This document shows, in pieces, positions 39,962-49,056 of a DNA stretch of 64,000 bases. The notes beneath the pieces were generated by a model that saw only the letters and a list, made by a program, of their open reading frames with translations, had not been told where the DNA came from and did no database searches. Position 1 is the stretch's first letter. Each line of letters opens with the position of its first letter. The translations under genes and the position numbers were made by a program. Origin of the DNA: Kribbella voronezhensis (lineage in GTDB: Bacteria > Actinomycetota > Actinomycetes > Propionibacteriales > Kribbellaceae); contig NZ_SOCE01000001.1 in the NCBI RefSeq assembly GCF_004365175.1, positions 5,427,098 through 5,491,097 of the forward strand, in the 5' to 3' direction.

Positions 39962-40633
39962 TCAGCCGAGGGTGAAGACCTTCAGCAGGCGGATCGGGCG
40001 GACCGGCGGGCCGTCCTGGTCGGGGTCGGCGATACCGGCCTTGACCATCCGGTCGAAGGCGGACATTCCGTAGATCACGTGCCCGAGGACCGTGTAGTTC
40101 GGCGGGATGTTCGCGAACGAGTGCACGACGAAGAACTCGCTCCCGTTCGTCCCCGGCCCTTGGTTGCCCATGGCAACGGTGCCGCGCGGGTAGGTCTCCT
40201 GGCCGGTCACCTCGTCCGGGAACTTGTACCCCGGTCCGCCCTCCTCCTGGCGGTAGATGTCACCGCACTGCAGCACCCCGAGCCGCGCGGAGTTGGTCAG
40301 CCGGAAGCACTGGGTCCGGTCGTAGAAGTCGCTCTTGGTCAGGTGCACGAAGTTCGACACGCCACACGGCGCGTTCGCCCGGTCCATCCGGACCACGAAC
40401 GGCCCGTAGTTGGTCAGGAAGTACACGTCGACGGTGCCCTTCGCGAGGGCCGTCGACCGCGGCAGGGTGACCGGCTTGGCGGCCGGATTCTCCGGAGTCG
40501 GCGTGAACTGACACTGCACGGTCGGTGGTCGATGACCACCCCGTACTGCGGGCGCGGCCGCCGCGGTGGTGGTGGTCAGCGTGGCGGCGACCAGCGTCGT
40601 CACGATCAGGGCAGGGATTCTTGATCGCTTCAT
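39962..40633 (-). CDS. secreted cyclophilin-type peptidyl-prolyl isomerase
   Basis: The 223-residue protein starts with a signal peptide (MKRSRIPALIVTTLVAATLT, Ala-rich cleavage site) and a cyclophilin domain: FVVRMDRANAPCGVSNFVHL, FYDRTQCFRL, GVLQCGD, RGTVAMGNQGPGTNGSEFFV and YTVLGHVIYGM. The FxMxN-type active-site segment is modified (VAMGNQ kept). It probably assists folding of exported proteins. Four cysteines in the mature protein could form disulfides. It is divergent from the protein kinase gene. Confidence 0.92.
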   Translation of the reverse strand: MKRSRIPALIVTTLVAATLTTTTAAAAPAVRGGHRPPTVQCQFTPTPENPAAKPVTLPRSTALAKGTVDVYFLTNYGPFVVRMDRANAPCGVSNFVHLTKSDFYDRTQCFRLTNSARLGVLQCGDIYRQEEGGPGYKFPDEVTGQETYPRGTVAMGNQGPGTNGSEFFVVHSFANIPPNYTVLGHVIYGMSAFDRMVKAGIADPDQDGPPVRPIRLLKVFTLG

Positions 40634-40765
40634 GCGACCAACCTAATACGCACCGTCGACAACTTCCGCTGGATTGGCTGAAGAGATTCACCGTCCACTC
40701 GCACACCCAGCGGCAGCCGCCTAAGGTGAGTCGGTCCGTCGGCTGAGGTGTTGTGGGGTGTTGGT

Positions 40766-42223
40766 GTGAACGGCGAGGTACTCGCAGGGCGCTACCGATT
40801 GCTGACCTTGCTGGGGCATGGTGGCGCAGGCGAGGTCTGGCGGGCCGAGGACGAGGCCCTCGCCCGGCCCGTCGCGGTGAAGCTGCTGCGCCGGCTGGAC
40901 GGCGATCTGATGGACGCCACCGACCGGTTCCGCACCGAGGCCCAGTCGGCCGCGCGCCTGCTACACCCGAACGTGGTCGCTACCTACGACGTCGGTACTG
41001 CGGACGGCCAGGTGTTCCTGGTGATGGAACTGGTGAACGGACCCGACCTGGCCAAGCTGCTGCGCAGTGGCGGGCTCCCGTCGGTCGACCTGGTCGCCGA
41101 CATCGCAGTACAGGGAGCGCGGGCACTGGACGCAGCACATGCTGCCGGGATCGTGCACCGGGATGTGAAGCCGGGCAACCTTCTGCTGGCACCCGACGGC
41201 ACACTCAAGATCACTGACTTCGGTATCGCGCAGGCAGTAGGTCTGGATGGCGCCACTGGACCGGTGTTGCTCGGCACAGCGGCGTACGTGTCGCCGGAGC
41301 AGGTCCGTGGCGAACGGGCGACGCCGGCCAGTGACTGGTACTCCCTGGGCTGCGTGCTCTACGAACTGCTCGCCGGAGTACCGCCCTTCGTAGGCGAGAA
41401 CTTCGAAGCCGTACTCCGCCAGCACCTCGAAGCCGTACCGGTGCCGATCGTCGTACGCCGTCCAGAGGTGACCGCTGGTCTCGGAGAGCTTGTGACACGC
41501 CTGCTGGCCAAGGCACCGGGAGCTCGGCCGGCCTCTGCCGCCGAGGTGATCCGCTACCTCGAGCAAGCCCCTGCGGACCAGGGCACCCGGGTCATGGCCG
41601 TGCTGCCGACCACCGAAGCCCACGCCGCAGTACAGGCGGCGCCTTCTGACATCGTGCCGGGGCTTCAGCCTGAGGAGGACCCAGAGCCGCAACAGCCTCG
41701 CCGCAAGGGCGGATTCCCCTTCGCGAAGGCCATCCTGGCGTTGGCGGTGGTCCTGGCCGGCGTGCTCGTCGCGGCACTGCTCAAGGAGGGCGTGTCCAAC
41801 CCGACCGCCGAAGCACGCGACGTACCGACTCAACCGGTGGTGACCAAGGCGACCGCCACCGCGAAGCCGAAGCCCACCCCGACGCCGACCCCGACACCCA
41901 CGCCTACTCCGAAGCCCACCAAGAAGCCGAAGGTCACCCCGAACCCGACGCGGATCAGTCAGCTGCGCACGCTCGCCGCTCTGCTCCGGGCCCAGGAGGG
42001 TCGCGGTGCGAAGACGGCCCGGGCGGCGGCGAAAGATGTCGACGACGCGGCTGTGGCGCTGGACGAGGGTGACGACAAGCAGGCGGCCACCAAGTTCGCC
42101 GACGCCCGGCGGCGGCTGATCGACGCTCAGCGCGAGCACCGCTGGCAGGCCACGCCACAGATCGTCATCCTGTTCAACGTGCTCGGCCGGACGATGCCGT
42201 CCGGTGGCAACGACAACGAGTAG
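40766..42223 (+). CDS. receptor-type Ser/Thr protein kinase (PknB-like)
   Basis: An N-terminal Hanks kinase has the Gly-loop GHGGAGEVW, VAVKLL lysine, HRDVKPGNLLL catalytic loop, DFGIAQ, and an APE-like SPEQ segment. A juxtamembrane stretch follows, then one membrane helix (FAKAILALAVVLAGVLVAALL), a Lys/Pro/Thr-rich spacer with alternating PT and about 80 charged extracellular residues without PASTA domains. Length is 485 from the GTG at 40766; a GTG at 40748 is also possible. The external part (RTLAALLRAQEGRG, then a coiled helical stretch) is not a known sensor. Targets are unknown. Confidence 0.92.
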   Translation: MNGEVLAGRYRLLTLLGHGGAGEVWRAEDEALARPVAVKLLRRLDGDLMDATDRFRTEAQSAARLLHPNVVATYDVGTADGQVFLVMELVNGPDLAKLLRSGGLPSVDLVADIAVQGARALDAAHAAGIVHRDVKPGNLLLAPDGTLKITDFGIAQAVGLDGATGPVLLGTAAYVSPEQVRGERATPASDWYSLGCVLYELLAGVPPFVGENFEAVLRQHLEAVPVPIVVRRPEVTAGLGELVTRLLAKAPGARPASAAEVIRYLEQAPADQGTRVMAVLPTTEAHAAVQAAPSDIVPGLQPEEDPEPQQPRRKGGFPFAKAILALAVVLAGVLVAALLKEGVSNPTAEARDVPTQPVVTKATATAKPKPTPTPTPTPTPTPKPTKKPKVTPNPTRISQLRTLAALLRAQEGRGAKTARAAAKDVDDAAVALDEGDDKQAATKFADARRRLIDAQREHRWQATPQIVILFNVLGRTMPSGGNDNE

Positions 42224-42356
42224 CAGGCGGCCGGATCCCAGCGTGAGCCACCTGACGGCTTTCGGGTGGCCGGTGTCACAGCGGGTGTCGGGTGGGTACG
42301 GCGATGCTGTGTACCGCGATACTCGCGAGTAAGCGCGACAGGTTGGAGACCTACCG

Positions 42357-43547
42357 ATGAGCAGGTTGCAGCAGACCGAGGGACTGACCGACATCCAGGA
42401 GGAGATCCTGAAGACGGTCCGGGCCTTCGTCGAGTCCGAGATCCTCCCGGTCGCCACCGAACTGGAGCACAAGGACGAGTACCCGACCAAGATCGTCGAG
42501 GGTCTCAAGGAGCTCGGCCTGTTCGGGCTGATGATCCCCGAGGAGTACGGCGGTCTCGGCGAGTCGTTGCTCACCTACGCGCTCTGCGTCGAGGAGATCG
42601 CCCGCGGCTGGATGAGTGTCTCCGGCATCATCAACACCCACTTCATCGTGGCGTACATGCTGTTGCAGCACGGCACCGACGAGCAGAAGCAGAAGTACCT
42701 GCCGCGGATGGCGACCGGCGACGTCCGAGGCGCTTTCTCGATGTCCGAGCCGGGCTGCGGCTCCGACGTCGCGGCCATCAAGACCAAAGCCACCAAGAAC
42801 GGCGAGAGCTACACGATCAACGGCCAGAAGATGTGGCTGACCAACGGCGGCTCGGCCAACCTGGTCGCCGTACTGGTGAAGACCGACGAGGGCCAGGACT
42901 CGGTCTACAAGAACATGACCACCTTCCTGGTCGAGAAGGAACCCGGATTCGGTGAGGTCGACAAGGGTCTGACCGTGCCGGGCAAGATCGAGAAGATGGG
43001 CTACAAGGGCGTCGACACGACCGAGCTGATCTTCGACGGGTACGAGATCGACGCCGGCCAGGTCCTCGGCGGCGTACCGGGCAAGGGCTTCTACCAGATG
43101 ATGGACGGCGTCGAGGTCGGCCGGGTGAACGTGGCGGCCCGGGGCTGTGGGGTGGCCCGGCGGGCGTTCGAGCTCGGCATCTCCTATGCCCAGCAGCGGG
43201 AGACCTTCGGCAAGAAGATCGCCGAGCACCAGGCCGTGCTGTTCCGGCTGGCCGACATGGCGGTCAAGGTCGAGGCGGCGCACGAGCTGATGGTGAAGGC
43301 GGCCCGGAAGAAGGACGCGGGCTCCCGCAACGACTTCGAGGCCGGCGTCGCGAAGTACCTTGCCAGCGAGTACTGCTCGCAGGTCGTCGAGGACTCGTTC
43401 CGCATCCACGGCGGCTACGGATTCTCCAAGGAGTACGAGATCGAACGCCTCTACCGCGAGGCCCCGATGCTGCTGATCGGCGAAGGGACGGCCGACATCC
43501 AACGCATGATCATCGGCCGCCGCCTGCTCGAGGACTACAAACTCTGA
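42357..43547 (+). CDS. acyl-CoA dehydrogenase, probable (2S)-methylsuccinyl-CoA dehydrogenase
   Basis: The 396-residue flavoenzyme has the ACAD signatures AFSMSEPGCGSDVAAIKTKA and QQRETFGKKIAEHQAVLFRLADM, the FRIHGGYGFSKEYEIERLYR segment near the C-terminus and EGTADIQRMIIGRRLL. It closely resembles, from memory, the acyl-CoA dehydrogenase of the Streptomyces ccr-meaA cluster, supporting methylsuccinyl-CoA oxidation to mesaconyl-CoA in the ethylmalonyl-CoA pathway. The CitE-like lyase (38264) and MaoC hydratase (49057) in this window would complete that segment. A branched-chain acyl-CoA role remains possible. Confidence 0.88.
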   Translation: MSRLQQTEGLTDIQEEILKTVRAFVESEILPVATELEHKDEYPTKIVEGLKELGLFGLMIPEEYGGLGESLLTYALCVEEIARGWMSVSGIINTHFIVAYMLLQHGTDEQKQKYLPRMATGDVRGAFSMSEPGCGSDVAAIKTKATKNGESYTINGQKMWLTNGGSANLVAVLVKTDEGQDSVYKNMTTFLVEKEPGFGEVDKGLTVPGKIEKMGYKGVDTTELIFDGYEIDAGQVLGGVPGKGFYQMMDGVEVGRVNVAARGCGVARRAFELGISYAQQRETFGKKIAEHQAVLFRLADMAVKVEAAHELMVKAARKKDAGSRNDFEAGVAKYLASEYCSQVVEDSFRIHGGYGFSKEYEIERLYREAPMLLIGEGTADIQRMIIGRRLLEDYKL

Positions 43548-43600
43548 CCCTCGCCAGGTCCCGCGACCAGAACAGGGCAACTGGCGCCGAAGAGGTCAGG

Positions 43601-44614
43601 TCAGCTGGCGATCGTGCTCTGGCGGAGGTTGCCGGAGCCGTGCCCGGACAGTAGCCAGATGCCTAGCTGGGTGACCTCGTGCCGGACCGAGGCGCCTGCT
43701 CGGCGGGTGGTGATGAGGCCGGCTTCGCGCAGTACGGTCGCCTGGTGGCTTGCTGCGGCAGGGGAGATGTTGCAGCGCTTGGCCAACTCGGTCGTCGTAC
43801 AGCCGCTCACTGCGGCTTCCAGAGCAGCAGCGCGTGTCGAGCCGAGCAGGGAGCCGAGGGCGTCGCTGGGCGGTTCGGTGTCCAGCGCGGACTGCCGCAG
43901 GATGCCGGGGGCGTGCTGGATCGGGTAGACCAGGATCGGCTTGAGCTCCGGGTCGCGCAGCTTGGTCGGCACCTGCCAGCAGAAGGCGGACGGCTGCAGC
44001 TCGATACCGCGGCCGTCCAGGTAGAGGTCGCGGTCGTTCATGTCGAGCACCTGCAGCACCGGCGCCACCCAGCGGACCCGCGGGTGCAGTGACGACAGCA
44101 GCCGGTCGACACCGTGCCGGGCCAGCGCGTCACCGCGATGCGTGTGGTCGGCGGTGACGTGGGTGCCGATCGACTTCCAGTACGGCGCGATGGCGGCGTC
44201 GTGGTACGTCTTGATCGCCCGGCCGAGCTTGCGCAGCGAGTGGCGGTCGCCCTCGGCCAGCTCGCGGGTCCACGGTGAGACCGGGCGGTACTTGCTCAGC
44301 AGGTCGAGCTGGCTGCGGATCTGCTGCCGGGGCGTGGACAGCGTCATCTCCAGCGCGGTGTCGAAGTCGGGCGCGGACTCGGCCGGGGTGAGGAAGTCGG
44401 GCGAATAGCCCTTCACCGGGGTCAGCTCGAGCAGCAGCCGCATCTGGTCCGGCGCGACCTTGGTGCGGACGTGCCGGCGCCAGTCCTCGAAGACCAGCCG
44501 GCCGTCGGAGTGCTGCAGCATGTGCAGGCTGAGGAGGATCTCCCACAGCGGTGCGGGTCGCGTCGAGACGGTCGTCCGCGCCAGGTCACGCGGCGTGAAG
44601 TGAATGCGTAGCAC
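43601..44614 (-). CDS. ArsR-like winged-helix regulator with DUF5937-type N-domain (second copy)
   Basis: The 337-residue protein (GTG 44614 behind GGGAGGG) starts VLRIHFTPRDLARTTVS, then PLWEILLSLHMLQHSDGR. The C-terminal ArsR-type HTH is at about 255-320 (GCTTTELAKRCNISPAAASH, then QATVLREAGLITTRRAGASV). It is clearly paralogous to the product of 47844-48848 over its whole length and to 35855-36826 more distantly. The sensor domain probably binds a small hydrophobic compound, but nothing shows which. No obvious target gene is beside it apart from corA, 218 bases away. Confidence 0.88.
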   Translation of the reverse strand: MLRIHFTPRDLARTTVSTRPAPLWEILLSLHMLQHSDGRLVFEDWRRHVRTKVAPDQMRLLLELTPVKGYSPDFLTPAESAPDFDTALEMTLSTPRQQIRSQLDLLSKYRPVSPWTRELAEGDRHSLRKLGRAIKTYHDAAIAPYWKSIGTHVTADHTHRGDALARHGVDRLLSSLHPRVRWVAPVLQVLDMNDRDLYLDGRGIELQPSAFCWQVPTKLRDPELKPILVYPIQHAPGILRQSALDTEPPSDALGSLLGSTRAAALEAAVSGCTTTELAKRCNISPAAASHQATVLREAGLITTRRAGASVRHEVTQLGIWLLSGHGSGNLRQSTIAS

Positions 44615-44832
44615 GGAGCCCTCCCAGGTACGGATCGTCTCGACATCCCCCGATGCCGTCGGTTGCAGACCGTGGTGGACCACTGACCGAACGCGATGTC
44701 GGCATTGAATCAGGTGCTTGAGACCATCCACAACCGTTCTCCGGCCGCCCGGCGCCGGTATTGGCGGCCATGGCACGAGGTTGCCAACTCACCGTCCGCG
44801 GAGTATTAGAGGCAGAAGTTGACGAGCAGTTG

Positions 44833-45918
44833 TCAGAGCCACCGATTGCGCTTGAACAACCAGTAGAGGCCTGTACACGCGGCCGCCATCGCCGCCAGGC
44901 AGACGAAGTAGCCGTACTTCGACGTCAGGCCGGGGATGTAGTCGAAGTTCATCCCGTAGATGCCCGCAATCATCGTGGGCACCGCGAGCACGGCCACCCA
45001 GGCCGAGATGCGCCGCATGTCTTCGTTCTCCGCCACCTGGACCTGGGCCAGACCCGCCTGCAGAATCGAGCTGAGCAGTTCGTCGAAGGAGATCACCTGC
45101 TCCTTCACTCGCAGCAGGTGGTCGTCGACGTCGCGGAAGTAGTTCCTGGTCTCGTCGGCGATCAACGGGTGCCGTCCGGTCGACAGTGCCCGCATCGGCC
45201 CGGTCAGTGGCGCCACCGCACGCTTCAGCTCGAGCACCTCGCGCTTGAGCTGGTACACCCGCTCGATGTTGCGCCACCCGCGCGGGCTGAACATCTCCGT
45301 CTCGATCAGGTCGATGTCCGCCTGTACTGCGTCAGCGACCTCCAGGTAGCTGTCCACCACATGGTCCGCGATCGCGTGCAGTACGCCGCCAGGCCCGGCC
45401 GCCAACCGCTTGGGCTCCTGCTCCAGGTGTTGCCGGAGACCGGCCAGCTCACCGTGGTCGCCGTGCCGCACAGTGATCACGAACCCGGGTCCGCAGAAGA
45501 TCATCACCTCACCGGACTCGACCACCTCACTGGTCGCGGTCAGCGTCCCGTGCGGCACGTAGCGAACGGTCTTCAGTACTGCGAACAGCGTGTCGTCGTA
45601 CCGCTCCAGCTTCGGCCGCTGGTGCGCCTCGGTCGCGTCCTCCAGTGCGAGCGGGTGCAGCCCGAACTCCGAGCCGATCACTGCCAGTTGGTGCTCGTTC
45701 GGCTGGAAGAGGCCGATCCAGACGAAGCCGTCACCACGCCGCGCCCGCGTCAGCGCGTCGACGTACGAGCCGCTGCGGGTGTCGCGATGGCCGTCGCGGT
45801 AGAACGCCCAGTCGACCAGAGCGCCCTCCAGCTTGCCGCTGCCGACCAGGTCGAGCGGGGGACCAGCGGGGCCGCCGCGGCGTGCGAACACACGTCCCAT
45901 CCGGCGTGTCGCGCCCAT
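44833..45918 (-). CDS. corA: CorA family magnesium/divalent cation channel
   Basis: The 361-residue protein has a large N-terminal cytosolic domain (FVWIGLFQPNEHQLAVIGSE, HPLALEDATEAHQRPKLERY), the long stalk helix and two C-terminal membrane helices with the selectivity motif IYGMNFDYIP between them. It ends in basic residues (KRNRWL), as usual. It takes up Mg2+ and related ions as a pentamer. ATG at 45918 is preceded by GGAGGTGGGAC. It corresponds to Rv1239c in the mycobacterial block and is divergent from the general-stress protein gene. Confidence 0.94.
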   Translation of the reverse strand: MGATRRMGRVFARRGGPAGPPLDLVGSGKLEGALVDWAFYRDGHRDTRSGSYVDALTRARRGDGFVWIGLFQPNEHQLAVIGSEFGLHPLALEDATEAHQRPKLERYDDTLFAVLKTVRYVPHGTLTATSEVVESGEVMIFCGPGFVITVRHGDHGELAGLRQHLEQEPKRLAAGPGGVLHAIADHVVDSYLEVADAVQADIDLIETEMFSPRGWRNIERVYQLKREVLELKRAVAPLTGPMRALSTGRHPLIADETRNYFRDVDDHLLRVKEQVISFDELLSSILQAGLAQVQVAENEDMRRISAWVAVLAVPTMIAGIYGMNFDYIPGLTSKYGYFVCLAAMAAACTGLYWLFKRNRWL

Positions 45919-46014
45919 GTCCCACCTCCACCCGGTCATCGACGCGAGGCTATCAATGTGCCGTCACCAGCCGTCGGCCATGATGGACATGCACGCAAGA
46001 GGAGAGGAACGACG

Positions 46015-46530
46015 ATGAGCACCCAGGGCATGCCCTCGCTGGACCCCCGGCCGACCGGCCTGACGATCGGGACCTACGACACGTACCGGGAGGCACAGCG
46101 AGCGGTCGACTACCTCTCGGACGAGAAGTTCCCGGTCGAGCACACGACCATCGTCGGCAACAACCTGCGGCAGGTGGAGAAGATCACCGGCCGGCTCACC
46201 TGGGGCCGTGCGCTCACCGCCGGCCTGGCCAGCGGTGCCTGGTTCGGTCTGTTCGTCGGCGTCCTGCTCGGCCTGTTCACCACCAACGGCGGCTGGCTGG
46301 CCGCGCTGCTCACCGGTGTGGTGCTGGGCGCGATCTTCGGGATGGCGTTCGGTGCGATCGGCTATGCCCAGCTGGGTGGCCGCCGCGACTTCACCTCGCG
46401 CACAGCGGTGGTGGCGACGACGTACGACGTACTATGCGATCACAAGTTCGCCGAGGAAGCGCGCAACCACCTGGCGAAGCTGGCGCTCAAGGGCGAGGTC
46501 GCACCGCGGCTGCCTGAGCAGTCCAGCTGA
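46015..46530 (+). CDS. general stress protein 17M-like membrane protein
   Basis: The 171-residue protein has an N-terminal soluble ferredoxin-like part (IGTYDTYREAQRAVDYLSDE, then VEHTTIVGNNLRQVE) and two Gly/Ala-rich membrane helices (AGLASGAWFGLFVGVLLGLF, AALLTGVVLGAIFGMAFGAIG), followed by a second soluble strand-helix. This is the 'general stress protein 17M' domain layout (Rv1234-like). Function is unknown; expression on envelope or osmotic stress is plausible. ATG at 46015 sits after GGAGAGG. Confidence 0.9.
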   Translation: MSTQGMPSLDPRPTGLTIGTYDTYREAQRAVDYLSDEKFPVEHTTIVGNNLRQVEKITGRLTWGRALTAGLASGAWFGLFVGVLLGLFTTNGGWLAALLTGVVLGAIFGMAFGAIGYAQLGGRRDFTSRTAVVATTYDVLCDHKFAEEARNHLAKLALKGEVAPRLPEQSS

Positions 46531-46531
46531 G

Positions 46532-47887
46532 TCACCAGGGCGACCAAGCGGCTTCGACAGCAGCGTCGTGATCACCGAGCAGGGCCAGCGCGAGCAGCCT
46601 GTTGTTGCCCCGGAGGTGATCGGCGTACGCAGCGATCTGCTCGCCCGGCCTCAGTGCCAGGTGACCAGCGGCGATGCGTAGGGCGAGCGGTAGGTACCCG
46701 CAGAGGGCGGCAAGGTCTGCTGTCGCCTTCGGCTCCCGGTCTGCCCGCTCTGCGCCGAGCACTGCTCGCAGGAGCTCGATTGCCTCCGCAGGTTCAAGTA
46801 CTGCGAGCGTCGTACCGTATGCGCCTTGCACAGCCAAGTCGTTCCGGCTCGTGACCAGGACTGCGCTGTTGCCGGGCGGGATCAGCGCACGTACCTGCTC
46901 CAGATCCTCGGCGTCGTCCAGCAGGATCAGCACCCGCTTGTCGGGCGGTGGCGGCGTCGTGTGGGAATCCCGGAGGAACCACTGGCCGTCCGGGTAGCTG
47001 TCCTTCACCAGGTGCGCCACCCGTACGGCAAGGGCCGTCTTGCCCACGCCTGGCGGTCCGCTGATGGTGACGACTGGTACGGCGGCATCGGTCAGGTGGG
47101 CCACGACGGCCTTCACCTCGTCCTGCCTGCCGACGAAGTCCCCGATGTCAGCCGGCAGTTGGCGATGCACCTGCCAGGTAGCGTCCGGCCCGTTCAGTAC
47201 TTCGAGGTGCAGCTGGCGGACGTCCTCGCCCGGGTCGATGCCGAGCTCGTCGCGCAAGAGCGAAGCCAGCTCCTCGTACGCCGCCAGGGCCTCTGCCTGG
47301 CGAGACGAGTTGTGCAGTGCGAGCATCAGTTGCGCCCAGAAGCGCTCCCGCAGCGGGAAGCGCTTGGTGAGCGAGGTCAGCTCGGGAACGAGCTCGGCGT
47401 ACTCGCGCAGGGCCAGCCTGGCGTCGACGAGCTGCTCGGCCGCGCGCAGCCATTCCTCTTGCAGCACGGCTCGCTTGTCCCTGACCACGGCGTAGTCGTG
47501 CGCACCTGTCAGCGGTTCGCCCTGCCAGAGTCGCAGTGCCTCGGCCAGTGCGTCAGCGGTTCCGGCCGCGGTGAGCAGGCGGAACCGGCACAGGTCCAGG
47601 CTGCCGGCGGGGACCTCGAGCCGATAACCGCCCGCGTGGTGCCGGAGACCGAGTCCGGGACCTATGACGCCACGCAACCGCGACACGGCGGTCTGCAGGG
47701 CCCGTTGGGGTTGCGCGGGCGGCTCACCATCCCACAGCCACTGGATTAGCTCCGCGGCGCTGACCGTCTGGTTCGCGTTCACCAGCAGGGCGGCCAGCAG
47801 GGTCCGCAGCCGGGGCGCACCGATCGGGATCTCCCGTCCCTCTTCAAGGACCGTGATCGGGCCCAGGATGCGGAAGACGGGACTCAT
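46532..47887 (-). CDS. SARP-type regulator with BTAD and truncated NB-ARC ATPase domain
   Basis: Order of domains in 451 residues: OmpR-type winged helix (FRILGPITVLEEGREIPIGA, PRLRTLLAALLVNANQTVSA), bacterial transcriptional activation domain (about 95-245), then an NB-ARC P-loop (VTISGPPGVGKTALAVRVAH; VLILLDDAEDLEQV; AVLVTSRNDLAV). It lacks the C-terminal TPR array of AfsR and ends shortly after the ATPase core, in a short helical region. SARPs activate secondary-metabolite or stress genes. Its start overlaps the end of the upstream HTH gene by 44 bases, so the two regulators are co-expressed. Confidence 0.9.
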   Translation of the reverse strand: MSPVFRILGPITVLEEGREIPIGAPRLRTLLAALLVNANQTVSAAELIQWLWDGEPPAQPQRALQTAVSRLRGVIGPGLGLRHHAGGYRLEVPAGSLDLCRFRLLTAAGTADALAEALRLWQGEPLTGAHDYAVVRDKRAVLQEEWLRAAEQLVDARLALREYAELVPELTSLTKRFPLRERFWAQLMLALHNSSRQAEALAAYEELASLLRDELGIDPGEDVRQLHLEVLNGPDATWQVHRQLPADIGDFVGRQDEVKAVVAHLTDAAVPVVTISGPPGVGKTALAVRVAHLVKDSYPDGQWFLRDSHTTPPPPDKRVLILLDDAEDLEQVRALIPPGNSAVLVTSRNDLAVQGAYGTTLAVLEPAEAIELLRAVLGAERADREPKATADLAALCGYLPLALRIAAGHLALRPGEQIAAYADHLRGNNRLLALALLGDHDAAVEAAWSPW

Positions 47888-48848
47888 GCATCACAGTGTC
47901 CCCTGGTCCCGCGGGCGACCCTTCCAGCAGTGCGCGTCCCAGCCTGGTCGCCAGATGCACCACGGACTTGCCGCGCCGGTGCGACTCGATCAGCCCGGCT
48001 TCGCGCAGTACTGCGGTCTGGTGGCTCGCCGTCGCCAAGGTGATGCCGCAGGCCTCGGCCAGCTGGGTCGTGGTGGTGCCGTTGACCGTCAGGGCGAGCA
48101 CTGTCGCTCTGGTGCGGCCGACCAACGCGGCGAGCTGCTCCTGGTTGGCACAGGTCGCCCCGTCCGAGTGCACCAGGCCGGTGGCGTTCCGGATGGGGAA
48201 GACGAGTACCGGTGGCAGCTCCTGGTCGGCCAGCTTGGTCGGCTGCCGCCAGCAGAAGTACGACGGTTGCAGGCGCAGACCGCGGCCGTTCAGGCGTAGA
48301 TCGCTGTCCTGGAAGGCCGCGATCTCCAGCACCTGGTCACGCCACCGTGCCTGGGGGTGGACGCCCTCCAGTACTGCGGCGATGCCACCGCTGGTCAGCT
48401 GGTCGAGCCGGTGCCGCTGGTCGGCCTGGACGGCTGCCTTCAGGGACGGCCAGTACGGCACCAGTGCCGACTGGTGGTAGACCCGGATGGCGTGGCGGAG
48501 CCGGTGCAGCGATTCCGGCCGCGCTTCGGAGAGCTGCCGGACCCAGCCGACCGAACTGCGCCGCGGTGTGAGCTGGGCGAGGTCGGTCCGGAACCGCTCA
48601 CGCGGTACGGCCAGCAGCCGGTCCACCGCGTCGTCGAACTCGCCGACACCGGTCGCGGGCGCCGTCACTGCCCCGACGGTCTCGCGCGGTAGCCGGCGCC
48701 GCATGCGTTGCCGCCAGGCGCCGTAGGCGATCGGACCGTCCTCCACCTGCAGCATGTGCAGGCTGTGCAGGATCTCCCACATCGGGTCCGGCCCCGGTGC
48801 CAGTGTGGTCCGGGCGAAATCTTCCGCGGTGAAGTGAATACGCAGCAT
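47844..48848 (-). CDS. ArsR-like winged-helix regulator with DUF5937-type N-domain (third copy)
   Basis: The 334-residue protein starts MLRIHFTAEDFARTTLAPGP, then MWEILHSLHMLQVEDGP. The C-terminal HTH has GRTRATVLALTVNGTTTTQL and SHQTAVLREAGLIESHRRGK. It aligns along its length with the product of 43601-44614 (for example WKQ/WRQPTKL, the GRGLRLQPSYFCW segment and TRAxxLxLTVxGTTTTxLA), so the two are paralogues. The gene extends 44 bases into the SARP gene downstream, a long same-strand overlap in a different frame. It probably responds to a ligand and feeds into the SARP regulator. Confidence 0.9.
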   Translation of the reverse strand: MLRIHFTAEDFARTTLAPGPDPMWEILHSLHMLQVEDGPIAYGAWRQRMRRRLPRETVGAVTAPATGVGEFDDAVDRLLAVPRERFRTDLAQLTPRRSSVGWVRQLSEARPESLHRLRHAIRVYHQSALVPYWPSLKAAVQADQRHRLDQLTSGGIAAVLEGVHPQARWRDQVLEIAAFQDSDLRLNGRGLRLQPSYFCWRQPTKLADQELPPVLVFPIRNATGLVHSDGATCANQEQLAALVGRTRATVLALTVNGTTTTQLAEACGITLATASHQTAVLREAGLIESHRRGKSVVHLATRLGRALLEGSPAGPGDTVMHESRLPHPGPDHGP

Positions 48849-49056
48849 CTGTCATGTCCCCTGTCCCCAGAGGCACCAGCCAAACAGGCGTCGCTTACCG
48901 ATCGCTCACCGTTCGGCATCCTCCGCCTCGCGCGGGCTGCGTGACGCATCTCTCGGGCCCTGTCACCGGTTTGAGAGGTAGGCCACGCGCCGGGGTACTG
49001 CCGGGACCGCGACGGATTGGGCAGCATGGGCGGGACAGGCGATCAGGAGGAGAACC

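Noticed and set aside
42247..42270. GCCACC/GGTGGC hairpin after the protein kinase gene
   Set aside because: Six-base stem with no T-run; too weak to call a terminator.
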